Under the pieces are notes generated by a model. That model was given only the letters and a program-made list of their open reading frames with translations. It searched no databases and had not been told where the DNA came from. From Variovorax sp. WDL1 (GTDB lineage: Bacteria > Pseudomonadota > Gammaproteobacteria > Burkholderiales > Burkholderiaceae_C), in assembly GCF_001541225.1 (NCBI RefSeq), contig NZ_LMTS01000110.1, forward strand, positions 32,895 through 74,538: DNA of 41,644 nucleotides, read 5' to 3'. The position numbers and the translations under genes were made by a program. Positions within the stretch are counted from its first letter, which is position 1; each line of letters begins with the position of its first letter. Of this stretch, positions 9,143 through 17,687 are shown piece after piece.

Positions 9143-9454
9143 TCAGGACATCTTGCTGGCCGCCTCCTTCAAGGGCGCGTAGATGTCAACGATGCTCCCG
9201 CTCACCGTATTCGTCCAGACTGACAGGTCCGTGCGCTGCAACTGCAGCTTGAGCAGGTCCGCCGCGCTCACGTCGAACCCACGTTCGCTCATGTTCCGTA
9301 GCGTCTGAGCCATGCGCTCCTCAAGCGCTCCGCTGACGAGCACGGCATGCGCAAGCACGCTTGTCATGCGAGTCGTATCAGCGTCGTCGCCAGTCAAGGA
9401 CGCAGGCGCAAGGACTGGCGCAGTGAAGACGGGAGAGTTGGTATCGATCGTCAT
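9143..9454 (-). CDS. sctI: Putative T3SS inner-rod protein (SctI-like)
   Basis: This is a small 103-residue protein. Its C-terminal half, with AADLLKLQLQRTDLSVW followed by an amphipathic helix ending in APLKEAASKM, fits the pattern of YscI/EscI/HrpB inner-rod subunits: a conserved LL-x-LQ near the start of the last long helix. Such proteins form the rod linking the export gate to the needle. The start ATG follows GAGGA. It is the last gene of a leftward unit (receiver, hybrid kinase, 99-residue protein, this gene). The assignment rests on pattern and on the neighbouring sctD, sctV and needle-like genes; identity to known SctI is low by eye. Confidence 0.6.
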   Translation of the reverse strand: MTIDTNSPVFTAPVLAPASLTGDDADTTRMTSVLAHAVLVSGALEERMAQTLRNMSERGFDVSAADLLKLQLQRTDLSVWTNTVSGSIVDIYAPLKEAASKMS

Positions 9455-9494
9455 GGTTCCTCGAATGAATGGAATTGTGGTTGTGGAAAGCGCC

Positions 9495-9794
9495 TCAAAC
9501 GCCGCCGCGCCGCACCATATGGCGCGACAGGGGGCGGTTCGAAGCCGGCGCGTGCATCACTTCGCGCTCGATTCTTTCGTCCATGGCGCGAAGCGTTTCC
9601 TCTGCTTCGCGGCGAGCTTTATCGACCGCCGCTTCGCCCCCCACCCGCCGCAGCTCGGCCAAGCAGGAATCGGGCGTCACGCCGCGTTCCTCGAGAAGAC
9701 GGTGGTAAGTGCTGAGAGTCTCTTGGGCCTGCATGGCAAGCTCTTGGGCCCTCTCGGGAAAAGTGGCGGCATCGCCGAAATCGTGCTCGTCCAT
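9495..9794 (-). CDS. Small hypothetical protein in the T3SS cluster
   Basis: This 99-residue, highly charged and mostly helical protein is of unknown function. The start ATG at 9794 has a GAGGA 6 bases upstream; a longer frame beyond it lies inside the kinase gene and is rejected. Residues 13-75 look like two amphipathic helices (ERAQELAMQAQETLSTYHRL and a second rich in Glu and Arg), followed by a basic tail ending RHMVRRGGV. It lies 40 bases upstream of the SctI-like gene. By position it could be a small T3SS chaperone or accessory protein of the YscG/YscH type, but I see no diagnostic motif. Confidence 0.6.
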   Translation of the reverse strand: MDEHDFGDAATFPERAQELAMQAQETLSTYHRLLEERGVTPDSCLAELRRVGGEAAVDKARREAEETLRAMDERIEREVMHAPASNRPLSRHMVRRGGV

Positions 9795-9874
9795 CGAGGG
9801 TCCTCGCCAAGTGCTTCTGAACACTTGTTGGTAACGGCGGCTCGAACCGGGTTCCGTCCGAAGCACAGCAACGT

Positions 9875-12160
9875 CTACCCACCGCAAATCTTGGCGATGA
9901 TGGCGCGCAGGCGTGCCGGAGCAACCGGCTTGTAGAGCAAAGGCAGGCCGTGCTGGCGGACAAAGCGCGCCGTCTGCAACGACGTGTCGCCCGACACGAG
10001 CAAGGCCGGCAGACCGGGCCTGTAGCGGCGGCGTATGCGGGCCACGATCTCCGTGCCCAGTTCGCCGGCTTCCAGCCTGAGGTCGGAGATGACCAGGTCG
10101 GGCAACACGGCGCCGTCGAGCAGGACATCGGCCTGGGAACCCGATTGCGCCGGGACCACATGGCACCCCCAGCGCTCCAGGAGCTTCTGCGTCCCTTCGA
10201 GGATCAACGCGTCGTCATCGATCAACAGCACCCGCAGGCCTTCGAAGCGAGCGTCCGTCGAGTCGTCTGCCAGCTGGATTTCGGCTGACGCGGGCGCCTG
10301 CAGGCGGGGCTCGCCCACGGCGATCCGCAACGAGAACCTGGAGCCCCGGCCGGGCACGGACCGCAGCTGAACGGGACACCCCAGCAACTGGGTGCAGCTA
10401 CGGACGATGGCCAGGCCCAGACCCAGGCCGCCCCGGTCGTCCTCGCCCCGTTCGATCCGGTAGAACTCTCGAAAGACTGCTTCCTGGTGCTCGACAGGGA
10501 TGCCCATCCCGCTGTCCCAGACCTCCAGCCGCACATCCCGGCCTGCCGGGCGGCACGCGACGATCACGCCGCCTTTGTCGGTGTATCGCAGCGCGTTGGA
10601 AACGAGATTGGCCATAACGCGCTCCAGCAGCGCGGGGTCGCTGTAGACGTTCAACGCCGACGACGCGACGACGAAGCGAACATTCTTCTGCCGTGCAGTA
10701 GGCCCGAACGCCGCCCGCAGCCTTGCGAGCAGCGGCTCCAAGGGAAAGACCATGAAGTTCGGGGCGACCATCCCCGTCTCCAGTCTCGACATGATGAGGA
10801 TCGAATCGAGCAGCGTCTGCGTGGAATGCAGGGCAGACTCCATATGGTCCAGTACCGGATACACGTGCTCGGGTAGCTCTGCGCTCTTCAGATCGTCGAT
10901 GAACAATCCCAACGCATGCATCGGCTGCCGAAGGTCATGGCTCACCGCCGCCATGAAGCGCGACTTCGCGTGGCTCGCGCGTTCCGCTTCGCTCTTCTGG
11001 GCGGCGAGCGCAGCAAGCTCGCGCACCCGTTCCTCGCGTTGCTTGTACACGGTGAGGTCGGTCAGGATCGCCAGCGTCCCGGCGTGCAGGCCGTCCGGCC
11101 CGGGCACCGGGTACAACGACTCCATCACGAAGATGGTGCTCCCGTCCGCGCGCCGAACAGCGACGCCATGCTCCTCTTGCGCACCATGCTCCGCCATGCC
11201 CGGCGGCGCCTCATGCACGAGCATTTTGTCCAGCCGCAGCCCGTAGAGCTCAGTCGCCTCCAGCCCGAGCAGGCTGGCGGCTTGCCGATTGCAAAACGAG
11301 ATCAAGCCATCGGCATCCAGCATCAGGATCCCGTCGCGCCCCGTGTCCAGCATCCGCCGAAAGCGCTCCTCGCTTCCGCGCAGATGTGCCGCCGCGCGCT
11401 CGCGCGAGCTGACGTCCTTGCCCAAGCCACGGTATCCCGCAAAGGCGCCGCTCTCGAAAACGGGCACCCCGCTGATGCTGATGTGCAAAGTCTCGGCGCC
11501 ATCGGTCGCATGCGGAAACACGAAGTCCTGGAAGGGTTGCGTGTTCGCAAGCGCCTTCCGAAGGGGCGCCCACGTGGCGTCTCCATCGCCCGGAGAGACC
11601 TCGCACCAGCGACGGCCCAGCAACGCCGCAGGGTCGACGCCCGACTTCTCCAGCAGTCCGTCGGAAAGATAGGTCAGCCGATGCTCGGCATCCTGCTCCC
11701 AGTACCAGTCCGACGAGAGTTCGGCGAGGCTGCGAAAGCGCGCTTCGCTCACCCGGAGCCTGGCTTCGTTGTGCTTGCGCTCGCGCGCGTACTGCAGCGT
11801 CTTGACCAGGAGTCGGCCCGACAGGTCCTGCTTGACCAGGAAGTCCTGCGCGCCCGCCTTGACCGCCGCGAGAGCCAATGCCTGGTCCTCGTTCCCCGTC
11901 AACACGATGATGGGCAACAACGCGTCCTGGCTCTGAATCCTGAAGAGCGTTTCAAGTCCGAAGCTGTCGGGCAGAGACAGGTCCAGCACAACCATGTCCG
12001 GCCGCTGCTCGACGATGCGATGCAAGGCTTCGGCCAGCGTCCGCGCGTCGCGCATGCGGAACCCTTCACGGCCCACCTCGTCGATCAGCAGCTCACGGAG
12101 CAGTCGCGCGTCGCCGGGATTGTCCTCCACCAGCAGGATGTCTTGGGCGAGTCCTTGCAT
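9875..12160 (-). CDS. Hybrid sensor histidine kinase (REC-PAS-PAS-HisKA-HATPase-REC)
   Basis: This is a 761-residue soluble kinase with no membrane segments. In order: a receiver (about 8-125, phospho-acceptor D60 in VVLDLSLPDS), two PAS-like domains (about 140-255 and 265-375), HisKA with H408 in SHDLRQPMHALG, HATPase with N518/N522 and the DSGMGIP and GLGLGLAI boxes, and a C-terminal receiver (about 643-758; D693, K744). The HDLRQPxHALGLF H-box is typical of hybrid kinases that signal to LuxR-type regulators, and one is encoded nearby at 12864. It starts 13 bases after the stand-alone receiver gene, so they probably share a transcript. Inside a T3SS cluster it may control secretion genes (inference). 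Confidence 0.92.
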   Translation of the reverse strand: MQGLAQDILLVEDNPGDARLLRELLIDEVGREGFRMRDARTLAEALHRIVEQRPDMVVLDLSLPDSFGLETLFRIQSQDALLPIIVLTGNEDQALALAAVKAGAQDFLVKQDLSGRLLVKTLQYARERKHNEARLRVSEARFRSLAELSSDWYWEQDAEHRLTYLSDGLLEKSGVDPAALLGRRWCEVSPGDGDATWAPLRKALANTQPFQDFVFPHATDGAETLHISISGVPVFESGAFAGYRGLGKDVSSRERAAAHLRGSEERFRRMLDTGRDGILMLDADGLISFCNRQAASLLGLEATELYGLRLDKMLVHEAPPGMAEHGAQEEHGVAVRRADGSTIFVMESLYPVPGPDGLHAGTLAILTDLTVYKQREERVRELAALAAQKSEAERASHAKSRFMAAVSHDLRQPMHALGLFIDDLKSAELPEHVYPVLDHMESALHSTQTLLDSILIMSRLETGMVAPNFMVFPLEPLLARLRAAFGPTARQKNVRFVVASSALNVYSDPALLERVMANLVSNALRYTDKGGVIVACRPAGRDVRLEVWDSGMGIPVEHQEAVFREFYRIERGEDDRGGLGLGLAIVRSCTQLLGCPVQLRSVPGRGSRFSLRIAVGEPRLQAPASAEIQLADDSTDARFEGLRVLLIDDDALILEGTQKLLERWGCHVVPAQSGSQADVLLDGAVLPDLVISDLRLEAGELGTEIVARIRRRYRPGLPALLVSGDTSLQTARFVRQHGLPLLYKPVAPARLRAIIAKICGG

Positions 12161-12173
12161 GCGAATCGTGCTG

Positions 12174-12635
12174 CTATGGCTCGTCAGCGCGCGGCGGCAG
12201 CGAGACGAGCGACAACCACAAGCGATCGATGGACCGGATCGCCTCCAGGAAACCGTCGAAGTTCAGGGGATCCTTTGTGATGTAGCAGTTGGCATGCAGC
12301 TCGTAGCAACGAAGGATGTCCTCCTCCTCGTTCGATGTGCTCAGGATTACCGTCGGAATGCGGCGCAACTTCGGATGCGCCTTGATGCCGGCAAGCACTT
12401 CGCGACCATCGAGCCGCGGCAGGTTGAGATCCAGAAGGATCAGGTCGGGCCTTTCCGAATTGGCATGCTCGTTGCGGCGATGCAGGTAGTCGAGCGCTTC
12501 GACGCCATCCTTGACCCAGTGCAGGTTGCAATGAACCTGGCACTCTTTCAAGGCTTCCAGCGTCAACCGCATGTCCGCAGGGCTGTCTTCCACCAGCAGG
12601 ATATGCGCCATCCCAGGGACGATCCCCGTACTCAC
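12174..12635 (-). CDS. Stand-alone response regulator (Rcp1-like receiver)
   Basis: This receiver-only protein of about 153 residues has the acidic pocket VEDSPAD, a phospho-acceptor Asp in LILLDLNLPRLDG, the Thr/Ser switch in VILSTS and the Lys in CYITKDPLNF. The SNEEEDILRCYELHANCYI segment is characteristic of Rcp1-like single-domain regulators that partner phytochrome-type or hybrid kinases. I prefer the GTG at 12635, because AAGGAG lies 9 bases upstream; a TTG at 12641 is too close to it, and an internal ATG at 12611 is a third option. It is cotranscribed with the hybrid kinase downstream and divergent from the LuxR-type regulator. Confidence 0.9.
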   Translation of the reverse strand: MSTGIVPGMAHILLVEDSPADMRLTLEALKECQVHCNLHWVKDGVEALDYLHRRNEHANSERPDLILLDLNLPRLDGREVLAGIKAHPKLRRIPTVILSTSNEEEDILRCYELHANCYITKDPLNFDGFLEAIRSIDRLWLSLVSLPPRADEP

Positions 12636-12863
12636 CGGCAATCACTCCTTCTCATGTTCGCGCTGTTCGCCATGGCTGTGCGCCCTCCCGCGGATTCTGA
12701 TTATGGCGGCACGACATCACATAAACCAGAGTCATCCGAGCGGGCGGAGCGGGCTGAGTCTGATGGAAAAAATGCCAAAGGGTGCTAGCATGAACTCAGC
12801 CACCGCAGTGCGAGTCTCGATCCATCCAGTTTGCCAGCGTGGCGCATTCGTATCACCAAAAGC

Positions 12864-13673
12864 ATGATCTCCGAAAAGAGGACGATTGAACGTTCGTCGA
12901 TCTCCCCTTCCGAAGCGCAGAACATCGCGGAGGGCGGCGAGCTCAAGATTCTGGTGGCCGATGATCACCACCTGGTCAGGGAAGGGCTCAAGCTGACGCT
13001 GCTCCAGATCGATGCTCGCACGCAGGTCCTGGAGGCAAGCACGCTGGCCGAAGCCATCGACGCGTTCCATGCCAGCCCGGACATCGACCTGATCCTGCTC
13101 GACCTCAACATGCCCGGTGCCGCAGGCCTCTCGGGCCTGGACGCGTTCCTGATGCAATGTCCGGCAGCACGCCTGGTCGTCGTGTCAGGCACTTACGACA
13201 TGAAGACCGTCCAGACGGCCATCCAGAAGGGCGCACTCGGTTTCATTCCAAAGATGTCGGGCAAGCGGATTGTCCTGAGTGCGCTGCGTTTCATCCTGGA
13301 CGGTGGGATCTACGTACCGCCGGAGCCCTTCATCTCAGACAGTTCACCTCAGGAAGGCGACGGCTCCTTGCGCGCCACGGCAGCCTTTTCGACCAAGGCC
13401 GCCGCAAAGGGACTGACGAACCGGCAGATCGACGTCCTTCGCGAACTTCTCGAGGGCAACTCCAACAAGCAGATCTGCCGTAACCTCAACCTCGCCATGG
13501 GAACCGTCAAGGCCCACGTTGCAGCGGTGCTGTCCGCGCTGAACGTCAACACGCGCGCGGAAGCCATTGCCGCCGCGGACCGGCTGGGCCTTCGTCAGCT
13601 GCTGGAGCCGCCGTCAAGTGGGATGCCCGCGGCGCACGTAGACGCCCCGCCCGACCAGGTGACACGCAAGTAG
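12864..13673 (+). CDS. LuxR-family response regulator (REC-HTH)
   Basis: This 269-residue two-domain regulator (NarL/FixJ type) has an N-terminal receiver with a DDHHLVREGL acidic pocket, D80 in LLDLNMPG and K130 in GFIPKMSG. Its C-terminal LuxR helix-turn-helix (about 184-240) has LTNRQIDVLRELLEGNSNKQ and MGTVKAHV. It should bind DNA after phosphorylation, most likely by the neighbouring hybrid kinase (inference). The ATG at 12864 lacks a clear Shine-Dalgarno, and a TTG at 12831 would add 11 residues. The divergent intergenic region to the receiver gene (about 228 bases) is AT-richer than its surroundings and probably holds regulatory sites. The gene ends 16 bases from the convergent needle-like gene. 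Confidence 0.92.
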   Translation: MISEKRTIERSSISPSEAQNIAEGGELKILVADDHHLVREGLKLTLLQIDARTQVLEASTLAEAIDAFHASPDIDLILLDLNMPGAAGLSGLDAFLMQCPAARLVVVSGTYDMKTVQTAIQKGALGFIPKMSGKRIVLSALRFILDGGIYVPPEPFISDSSPQEGDGSLRATAAFSTKAAAKGLTNRQIDVLRELLEGNSNKQICRNLNLAMGTVKAHVAAVLSALNVNTRAEAIAAADRLGLRQLLEPPSSGMPAAHVDAPPDQVTRK

Positions 13674-13689
13674 CCGCGCCCCGGGCGCA

Positions 13690-13944
13690 TCAGCCGAACT
13701 TCTGGGTGGCCGTCTTGAGCGTGTCCCCGCGTTCCTTCACCATGGAGGCGCACATGTTGACCGTCAGGTTGTTCTGATTGACTTCATTGGTGTAGTAGAG
13801 CAGCTGGGCGGCGTCCACATCCTTGCCGCTCTTGATCTCCGCCAGAACCGCCTTGAGATCCTTTTCCGATGAGATGATGACCGGCATCATCAGGGTTTCC
13901 AGAGTCTCGAGACTGACCCCGTCACCACTCTTCGGTATCGTCAT
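13690..13944 (-). CDS. sctF: Putative T3SS needle subunit (SctF-like)
   Basis: This 84-residue protein has the size and layout of needle subunits (YscF/PrgI/EscF): a variable N-terminus, then two helices. The second helix is a polar stretch, YYTNEVNQNNLTVNMCASM, followed by a short tail (VKERGDTLKTATQKFG). Needle subunits polymerise into the extracellular needle of the injectisome. The start ATG has GGAG 6 bases upstream. It follows sctD and the YscE-like gene in the order of the Ysc/Psc operon (D-E-F). A Cys in the last helix is unusual. The assignment depends strongly on context, and an inner-rod-like protein is the alternative. Confidence 0.6.
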   Translation of the reverse strand: MTIPKSGDGVSLETLETLMMPVIISSEKDLKAVLAEIKSGKDVDAAQLLYYTNEVNQNNLTVNMCASMVKERGDTLKTATQKFG

Positions 13945-14040
13945 ATTTAGCTCCGTCGTTGATATTGCTCAAGGGGAATGGCTGAACCGCCAATCACCCC
14001 GTGTACTCAGTAACCTGGTGTGCGCGTTGGTTCCTGCCCA

Positions 14041-14286
14041 CTACTGCCGTCGGGCAGCGCCGGCACGGGGCATCAGCTCCAGCACGGTCGCAGCGGCCGC
14101 CACCGCGGCCATGGCCGCCTCTATCCGCCGGTAAGTGTCGCGGTCATGGAGCTGCCGCCTCGCAAGCGCGCACGCGCTCTGCATTTCGCCCAGCCTGGCC
14201 CGCAGTTCTGCGCGGTACTGGCCGCTCGCGTCATCGCACAGTCGCTGCTCCACATCGAAGCCGATGTGCTGTCCTTGAGATGTCAT
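14041..14286 (-). CDS. Small T3SS protein, YscE/PscE-like chaperone candidate
   Basis: This 81-residue, all-helical protein has two predicted helices (RAELRARLGEMQSACALARR and DTYRRIEAAMAAVAAAATVL), the hairpin pattern of YscE/PscE/SsaE proteins. In those systems the protein pairs with YscG to hold needle monomers unpolymerised in the cytosol. It starts 9 bases after sctD and precedes the needle-like gene, as yscE does in the yscD-E-F order. No obvious yscG-like gene is adjacent, unless the 99-residue protein at 9495 fills the role. Sequence evidence alone is weak. Confidence 0.5.
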   Translation of the reverse strand: MTSQGQHIGFDVEQRLCDDASGQYRAELRARLGEMQSACALARRQLHDRDTYRRIEAAMAAVAAAATVLELMPRAGAARRQ

Positions 14287-14295
14287 GTCTACCTT

Positions 14296-15696
14296 TCAGG
14301 GGCCATAGCGGAAACGGGTGCCGTCGGAGAGCACGATCTCGCCATCCCGTACGGCGACGACCGTATTGCCCGCAAGCGCGCCGCCTGGCGCAATGCGCTG
14401 CCCGCTGGTGGTCACGATGTAGGGAAAGGCACCGCCAACGACGGCCGCTACATTGGCTGCGATCGCATCCCGTTCCGGGTCGACATGTGCACTGATCGTG
14501 AGGGTGCTGCCGTAGCGTCGCGTGAAATCCAGGAAGAGCGCCTCCCAGATGCGCGTGTCCTGGGGACCCAGAACAGCGCGCAACTCGAGTGCCGGCTCCG
14601 TCGCGGTCACCCTGAACTTCCCGTCAAGGCCAGCTTCGCGCAAACGGGCCATGAAGCGCTCCCGGATTTGCTCCGGCCGCAGAATGTCGAACTCGATCGG
14701 CTCCAACCCGGCGAGCTCCCCACGAGCCCGTTCAGGAAAGGCCGCAGCCTCCTCTGCGCTCGAAGCCGAACCCAGAATCCGCAGTACGTCGCCGGCGCCC
14801 GGCTCCATGCGCAGTTCGAGCCGCCCCGGCGAACGTTGGGCCTGGACGAAGCGCTTGACGAGGTCGAGCCGCTCGGCGTCCAGCATCACCTTGACCTCGA
14901 CCGGCACCTCGAGCATCGACACGCGCTCGCGCAGCCTCTGCAATTCCTTGTCGGTGCGCAGCCTGCCCTCCACCACCCATGCCCCACCCTCGGTCCGCTT
15001 CACGGCCAGCGAGCTCTTGGGAAAGCTCTTGAGCACCTCCGCCAACGCCGAGGCATTTTCCGCCTCCGTGGCAACGGGTCTGACCTCCGGCTCCAGCGAG
15101 CCCGGTGATGTCTCGACAGTGCTGGCAATCGCCTCCGCAGGTCGCTGCATGGCCGCAAACACAGCCACTCCAACGAGCAGGATCACCGCGCCATACACTG
15201 CATACCGACGCACTTCGGCGTGCTTGAGTACTTGCACGCCGGCACTGGGCGAAGGCGTGGGTGCGAGCGCTTCCAGTCCCGCAGCAGCGCCGTCAGTGAC
15301 GTCATCTTGTTCCACCTCGTCAGCCGACTCGGTCGGCACGCTGCGCATCTGCAGCGCTTCATCGGCCGGCCATTCGTCGTCCAGCGACGCGACGGTAAGC
15401 TTGACGAGACCGAACTGCAGCACCGTGCCCAACGGCAGCAGTCCCGGTTGGACCTCCTCCCCAGCCAAGGTCAGGACCCGCCCCTCCAAAGGCTCGACAG
15501 AAATGCCCTCTGCATCGACGCTGATCCGCGCGTGTTCCTGTGCGACTTGCGCGCCGCCCAGGACGATCGCGCAGGTGTCCCCCGTTCCGATCGTGTAGCC
15601 GTGCCCGGGCTGCAGCGGAAGGCGCGCGCCTGCCTGAGGTCCATGCAGAACGCGCAGTTCGATGGCGCCGGCGAGCTCCAAGTTCTCGCCGCTCAC
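14296..15696 (-). CDS. sctD: T3SS inner-membrane ring protein SctD
   Basis: This 466-residue protein has the architecture of SctD (YscD/PscD/EscD). A cytoplasmic FHA-like domain (about 12-100, with IELRVLHGPQAGARLPL and YTIGTGDTCAIVL) is followed by an acidic linker, one transmembrane helix (about 165-182, AVYGAVILLVGVAVF) and a periplasmic part with repeated ring-building modules. SctD and SctJ form the inner-membrane rings of the injectisome. The start is a GTG at 15696, 31 bases after the sctV remnant stop. The reading frame is intact although the adjacent sctV is broken. Confidence 0.85.
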   Translation of the reverse strand: MSGENLELAGAIELRVLHGPQAGARLPLQPGHGYTIGTGDTCAIVLGGAQVAQEHARISVDAEGISVEPLEGRVLTLAGEEVQPGLLPLGTVLQFGLVKLTVASLDDEWPADEALQMRSVPTESADEVEQDDVTDGAAAGLEALAPTPSPSAGVQVLKHAEVRRYAVYGAVILLVGVAVFAAMQRPAEAIASTVETSPGSLEPEVRPVATEAENASALAEVLKSFPKSSLAVKRTEGGAWVVEGRLRTDKELQRLRERVSMLEVPVEVKVMLDAERLDLVKRFVQAQRSPGRLELRMEPGAGDVLRILGSASSAEEAAAFPERARGELAGLEPIEFDILRPEQIRERFMARLREAGLDGKFRVTATEPALELRAVLGPQDTRIWEALFLDFTRRYGSTLTISAHVDPERDAIAANVAAVVGGAFPYIVTTSGQRIAPGGALAGNTVVAVRDGEIVLSDGTRFRYGP

Positions 15697-15727
15697 GAGG
15701 ACACCCCTCGAAGGCAGTTGGCGACTT

Positions 15728-16642
15728 TCATGTCGAGATCCTCGCCAATGGCTGGATGTTGATGTCTTGCGTCAGCTCCTGGTAGGACAGCACCGCCAGA
15801 TCGCCCGCGTCCTGTTCGAGCAGCTTGCGCACGTAGCGGCGGATGTCCATCGAGGTGAGCAGGACGGGCTTCTGTGTCGCGGTCGACGTATCGCCCACCA
15901 CCGACTTCACCGCGGCCACGATCTTCTTGCGGCCGCGGGCTCCAGCGCAAGATAGGAACCGCCGGATGTCTGGCGGATGGCGGTTCGCACCTGGTCCTCG
16001 ATCGCCGGCGACAGCAGGTAGGCGGGAAGCATGTTCTGGCCGGCAGAGAACTTGTGGCTGATGAACCGCTTCAGAGCCATGCGGACGTACTCCGCCAGGA
16101 GGACGGGGTCCTTCTCCTTCTGCCCCCAGTCGACCAGCGCCTCCATGACGGCACGGACATTCCGGATCGAGATTTCCTCGGACACGATGCGCTGGAGAAT
16201 CTCCGCGATCTTGTGGATCGGCATGACCCGCGCCACCTCCTTGGCGAGTTCGGGAAACTTCGATTCCATTTCCGTGAGAATCGCGCGCGTCTCCTGGATA
16301 CCCACGAACTCGGCCGCATGCTTGCGCAGCACATAGGCGATGTGATAGCTCAGCATCTGCGTTGGCTCTAGGAAAGGGATGCCCGCCTTCGTCATGGTCG
16401 CGCCGAGACTCGCCGGAGCCCAGATCGACTCCAGGTTCGGCAGGAACTTGGCGTCCTTCTCGAACGGGATCTGCAATGCGGTGAGGTTCTCGGGCGACTC
16501 GCGCACCAGCAGATGCTCGGGCCGCAACCGCCCTTGCGACACCGGCACTTCGCCCACGAGGATGGCATAGGCCTCGCCCTGCAGCTGCTCGTTGAAGCGC
16601 AACTGCAATCCCGGGAAGACAACACCGAGGTCGTAGTACACG
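15728..16642 (-). pseudogene. sctV: sctV remnant: C-terminal cytoplasmic domain only, frameshifted
   Basis: SctV (LcrD/InvA/EscV) is the export-gate protein homologous to FlhA. Only the cytoplasmic domain remains: it starts abruptly at [16 protein letters not shown] and continues through EPTQMLSYHIAYVLRKHA, EEISIRNVRAVMEAL and HKFSAGQNMLPAYLLSP. The whole N-terminal membrane domain is missing; upstream DNA encodes sctN on the other strand. After GGSYLALEP (about 15940) the frame shifts by one base and continues as RKKIVAAVKSVVGDTS and LLEQDAGDLAVLSYQEL to the stop at 15728. Both lesions mean it cannot make a working gate. The frameshift, near a GCGGCCGC palindrome, could be a sequencing error; the truncation could not. 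Confidence 0.88.
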
Positions 16643-17032
16643 GTGCTCGTGGAAGGCGACGACATGACGGAGCCCGTGGCCGACGAGACGCGCTCGATCC
16701 TCGATGGCCACATCATCCTGTCGCGCAAGCTGGGCGCGGCCAACCACTACCCCGCAATCGACGTGCTGGCCTCCGCGTCGCGGGTGATGAATGCCCTGAT
16801 CACACCCGAACACAAGGCTGCGGCCGGCAAGGTGCGCGAACTGATGGCCAAGTACCAGGACATCGAGCTGCTGCTGAAGGTGGGTGAATACAAGAAGGGT
16901 GCGGACCGCATCGCGGACATGGCCATCGAGCGGCACGAGGCGATCCGGGACTTCCTGCGCCAACCGACGGACGAGCACACCGACTTCGGTGAGACGCTGA
17001 AGCGATTGAAGGCGCTCGCACCGCCCGCGTGA
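16637..17032 (+). pseudogene. sctN: sctN remnant: C-terminal part of T3SS ATPase
   Basis: The frame opens after a TAG at 16634 and begins in mid-protein with [20 protein letters not shown], then [20 protein letters not shown] and [11 protein letters not shown]. These blocks are strongly conserved near the C-terminus of SctN (YscN/InvC/EscN), the F1-like ATPase that unfolds cargo at the base of the injectisome. The Walker A and B nucleotide-binding region is absent, so the product could not be active. A GTG at 16643 could start a 129-residue peptide, but I see no need for one. It is joined head to head with the truncated sctV. No sctO follows; a chaperone gene lies 168 bases downstream. Confidence 0.9.
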
Positions 17033-17200
17033 CGCCAGGTTCCGCCCCGCACCAAGAGCGTGCGTCGGACGGGAACCTTGCAAAGACACGCGTTACTCAA
17101 GATTGCGCAAGATTTGATCCTCGGGACCCGGGGTCGCCTTGCCGTGGCGGAGCGATGTGCTCCAAACAGCGACACAGCATCTCTCACAAGGAGTCCCCAT

Positions 17201-17647
17201 ATGTCCGAAGCAAGAAGCCCCTGGCGCGAACAGTTCATCGACCTCGCACTCGAGTTGCGGCGGCAGGCCGGCAAGCCTGCTGCAAGTTTCCAGGATGCAC
17301 CCGACGCGCCCATCGGAATGAAGTTCCACCTCGACGGCGTGCTGTTCCAGGTGACGCACCTGGACGGGACCGGCACCGCAGCCGACCGCTTCCTGTTGCG
17401 GTGCCACTTCGGACCCATGCCGGCGGACCAGATGGACGATGCGCTGGAACAGGCGCTTTCGCTGAACCTGGGCATGGCACGTTCGGGCTCGGGCGTGCTG
17501 GGCATCGATGAATCTCTCGACCACCTGGTCTACAGCTGCTTCGTCTCGCTGCGCGGCGCGACGCACGAAAACATCTCGGAAGCACTTGGGGACCTGGCGC
17601 GTCTCGCGCACGAATGGCGTGCGGCACATGCCGTCACGCTCCATTGA
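17201..17647 (+). CDS. T3SS class I chaperone, CesT-like (1)
   Basis: This small acidic 148-residue protein follows the CesT/SycE pattern: an N-terminal helix (WREQFIDLALELRRQ), a beta sheet with FHLDGVLFQVTHL and RFLLRCHFGPM, a helix DDALEQALSLNLGM, a strand pair with SGVLGIDESLDHLVYSC and a C-terminal helix (ISEALGDLARLAHEWRAAH). Class I chaperones bind the N-terminal region of effectors and deliver them to SctN. The start has a strong AAGGAG 7 bases upstream. It is the first gene of a three-gene unit with a second chaperone and the large putative effector, its probable client. Confidence 0.78.
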   Translation: MSEARSPWREQFIDLALELRRQAGKPAASFQDAPDAPIGMKFHLDGVLFQVTHLDGTGTAADRFLLRCHFGPMPADQMDDALEQALSLNLGMARSGSGVLGIDESLDHLVYSCFVSLRGATHENISEALGDLARLAHEWRAAHAVTLH

Positions 17648-17687
17648 CCCGTCTGTGCACCAACACCAACAACAAACCGGAGAACGA

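Noticed and set aside
9795..10166. N-terminal extension of the 99-residue gene
   Set aside because: It lies within the hybrid kinase gene, and the ATG at 9794 has a good Shine-Dalgarno.
15728..17089. 453-codon minus-strand frame covering both remnants
   Set aside because: Only its last 70 or so residues resemble SctV. The rest is out-of-frame and antisense sequence, so it is treated as the frameshifted end of sctV.
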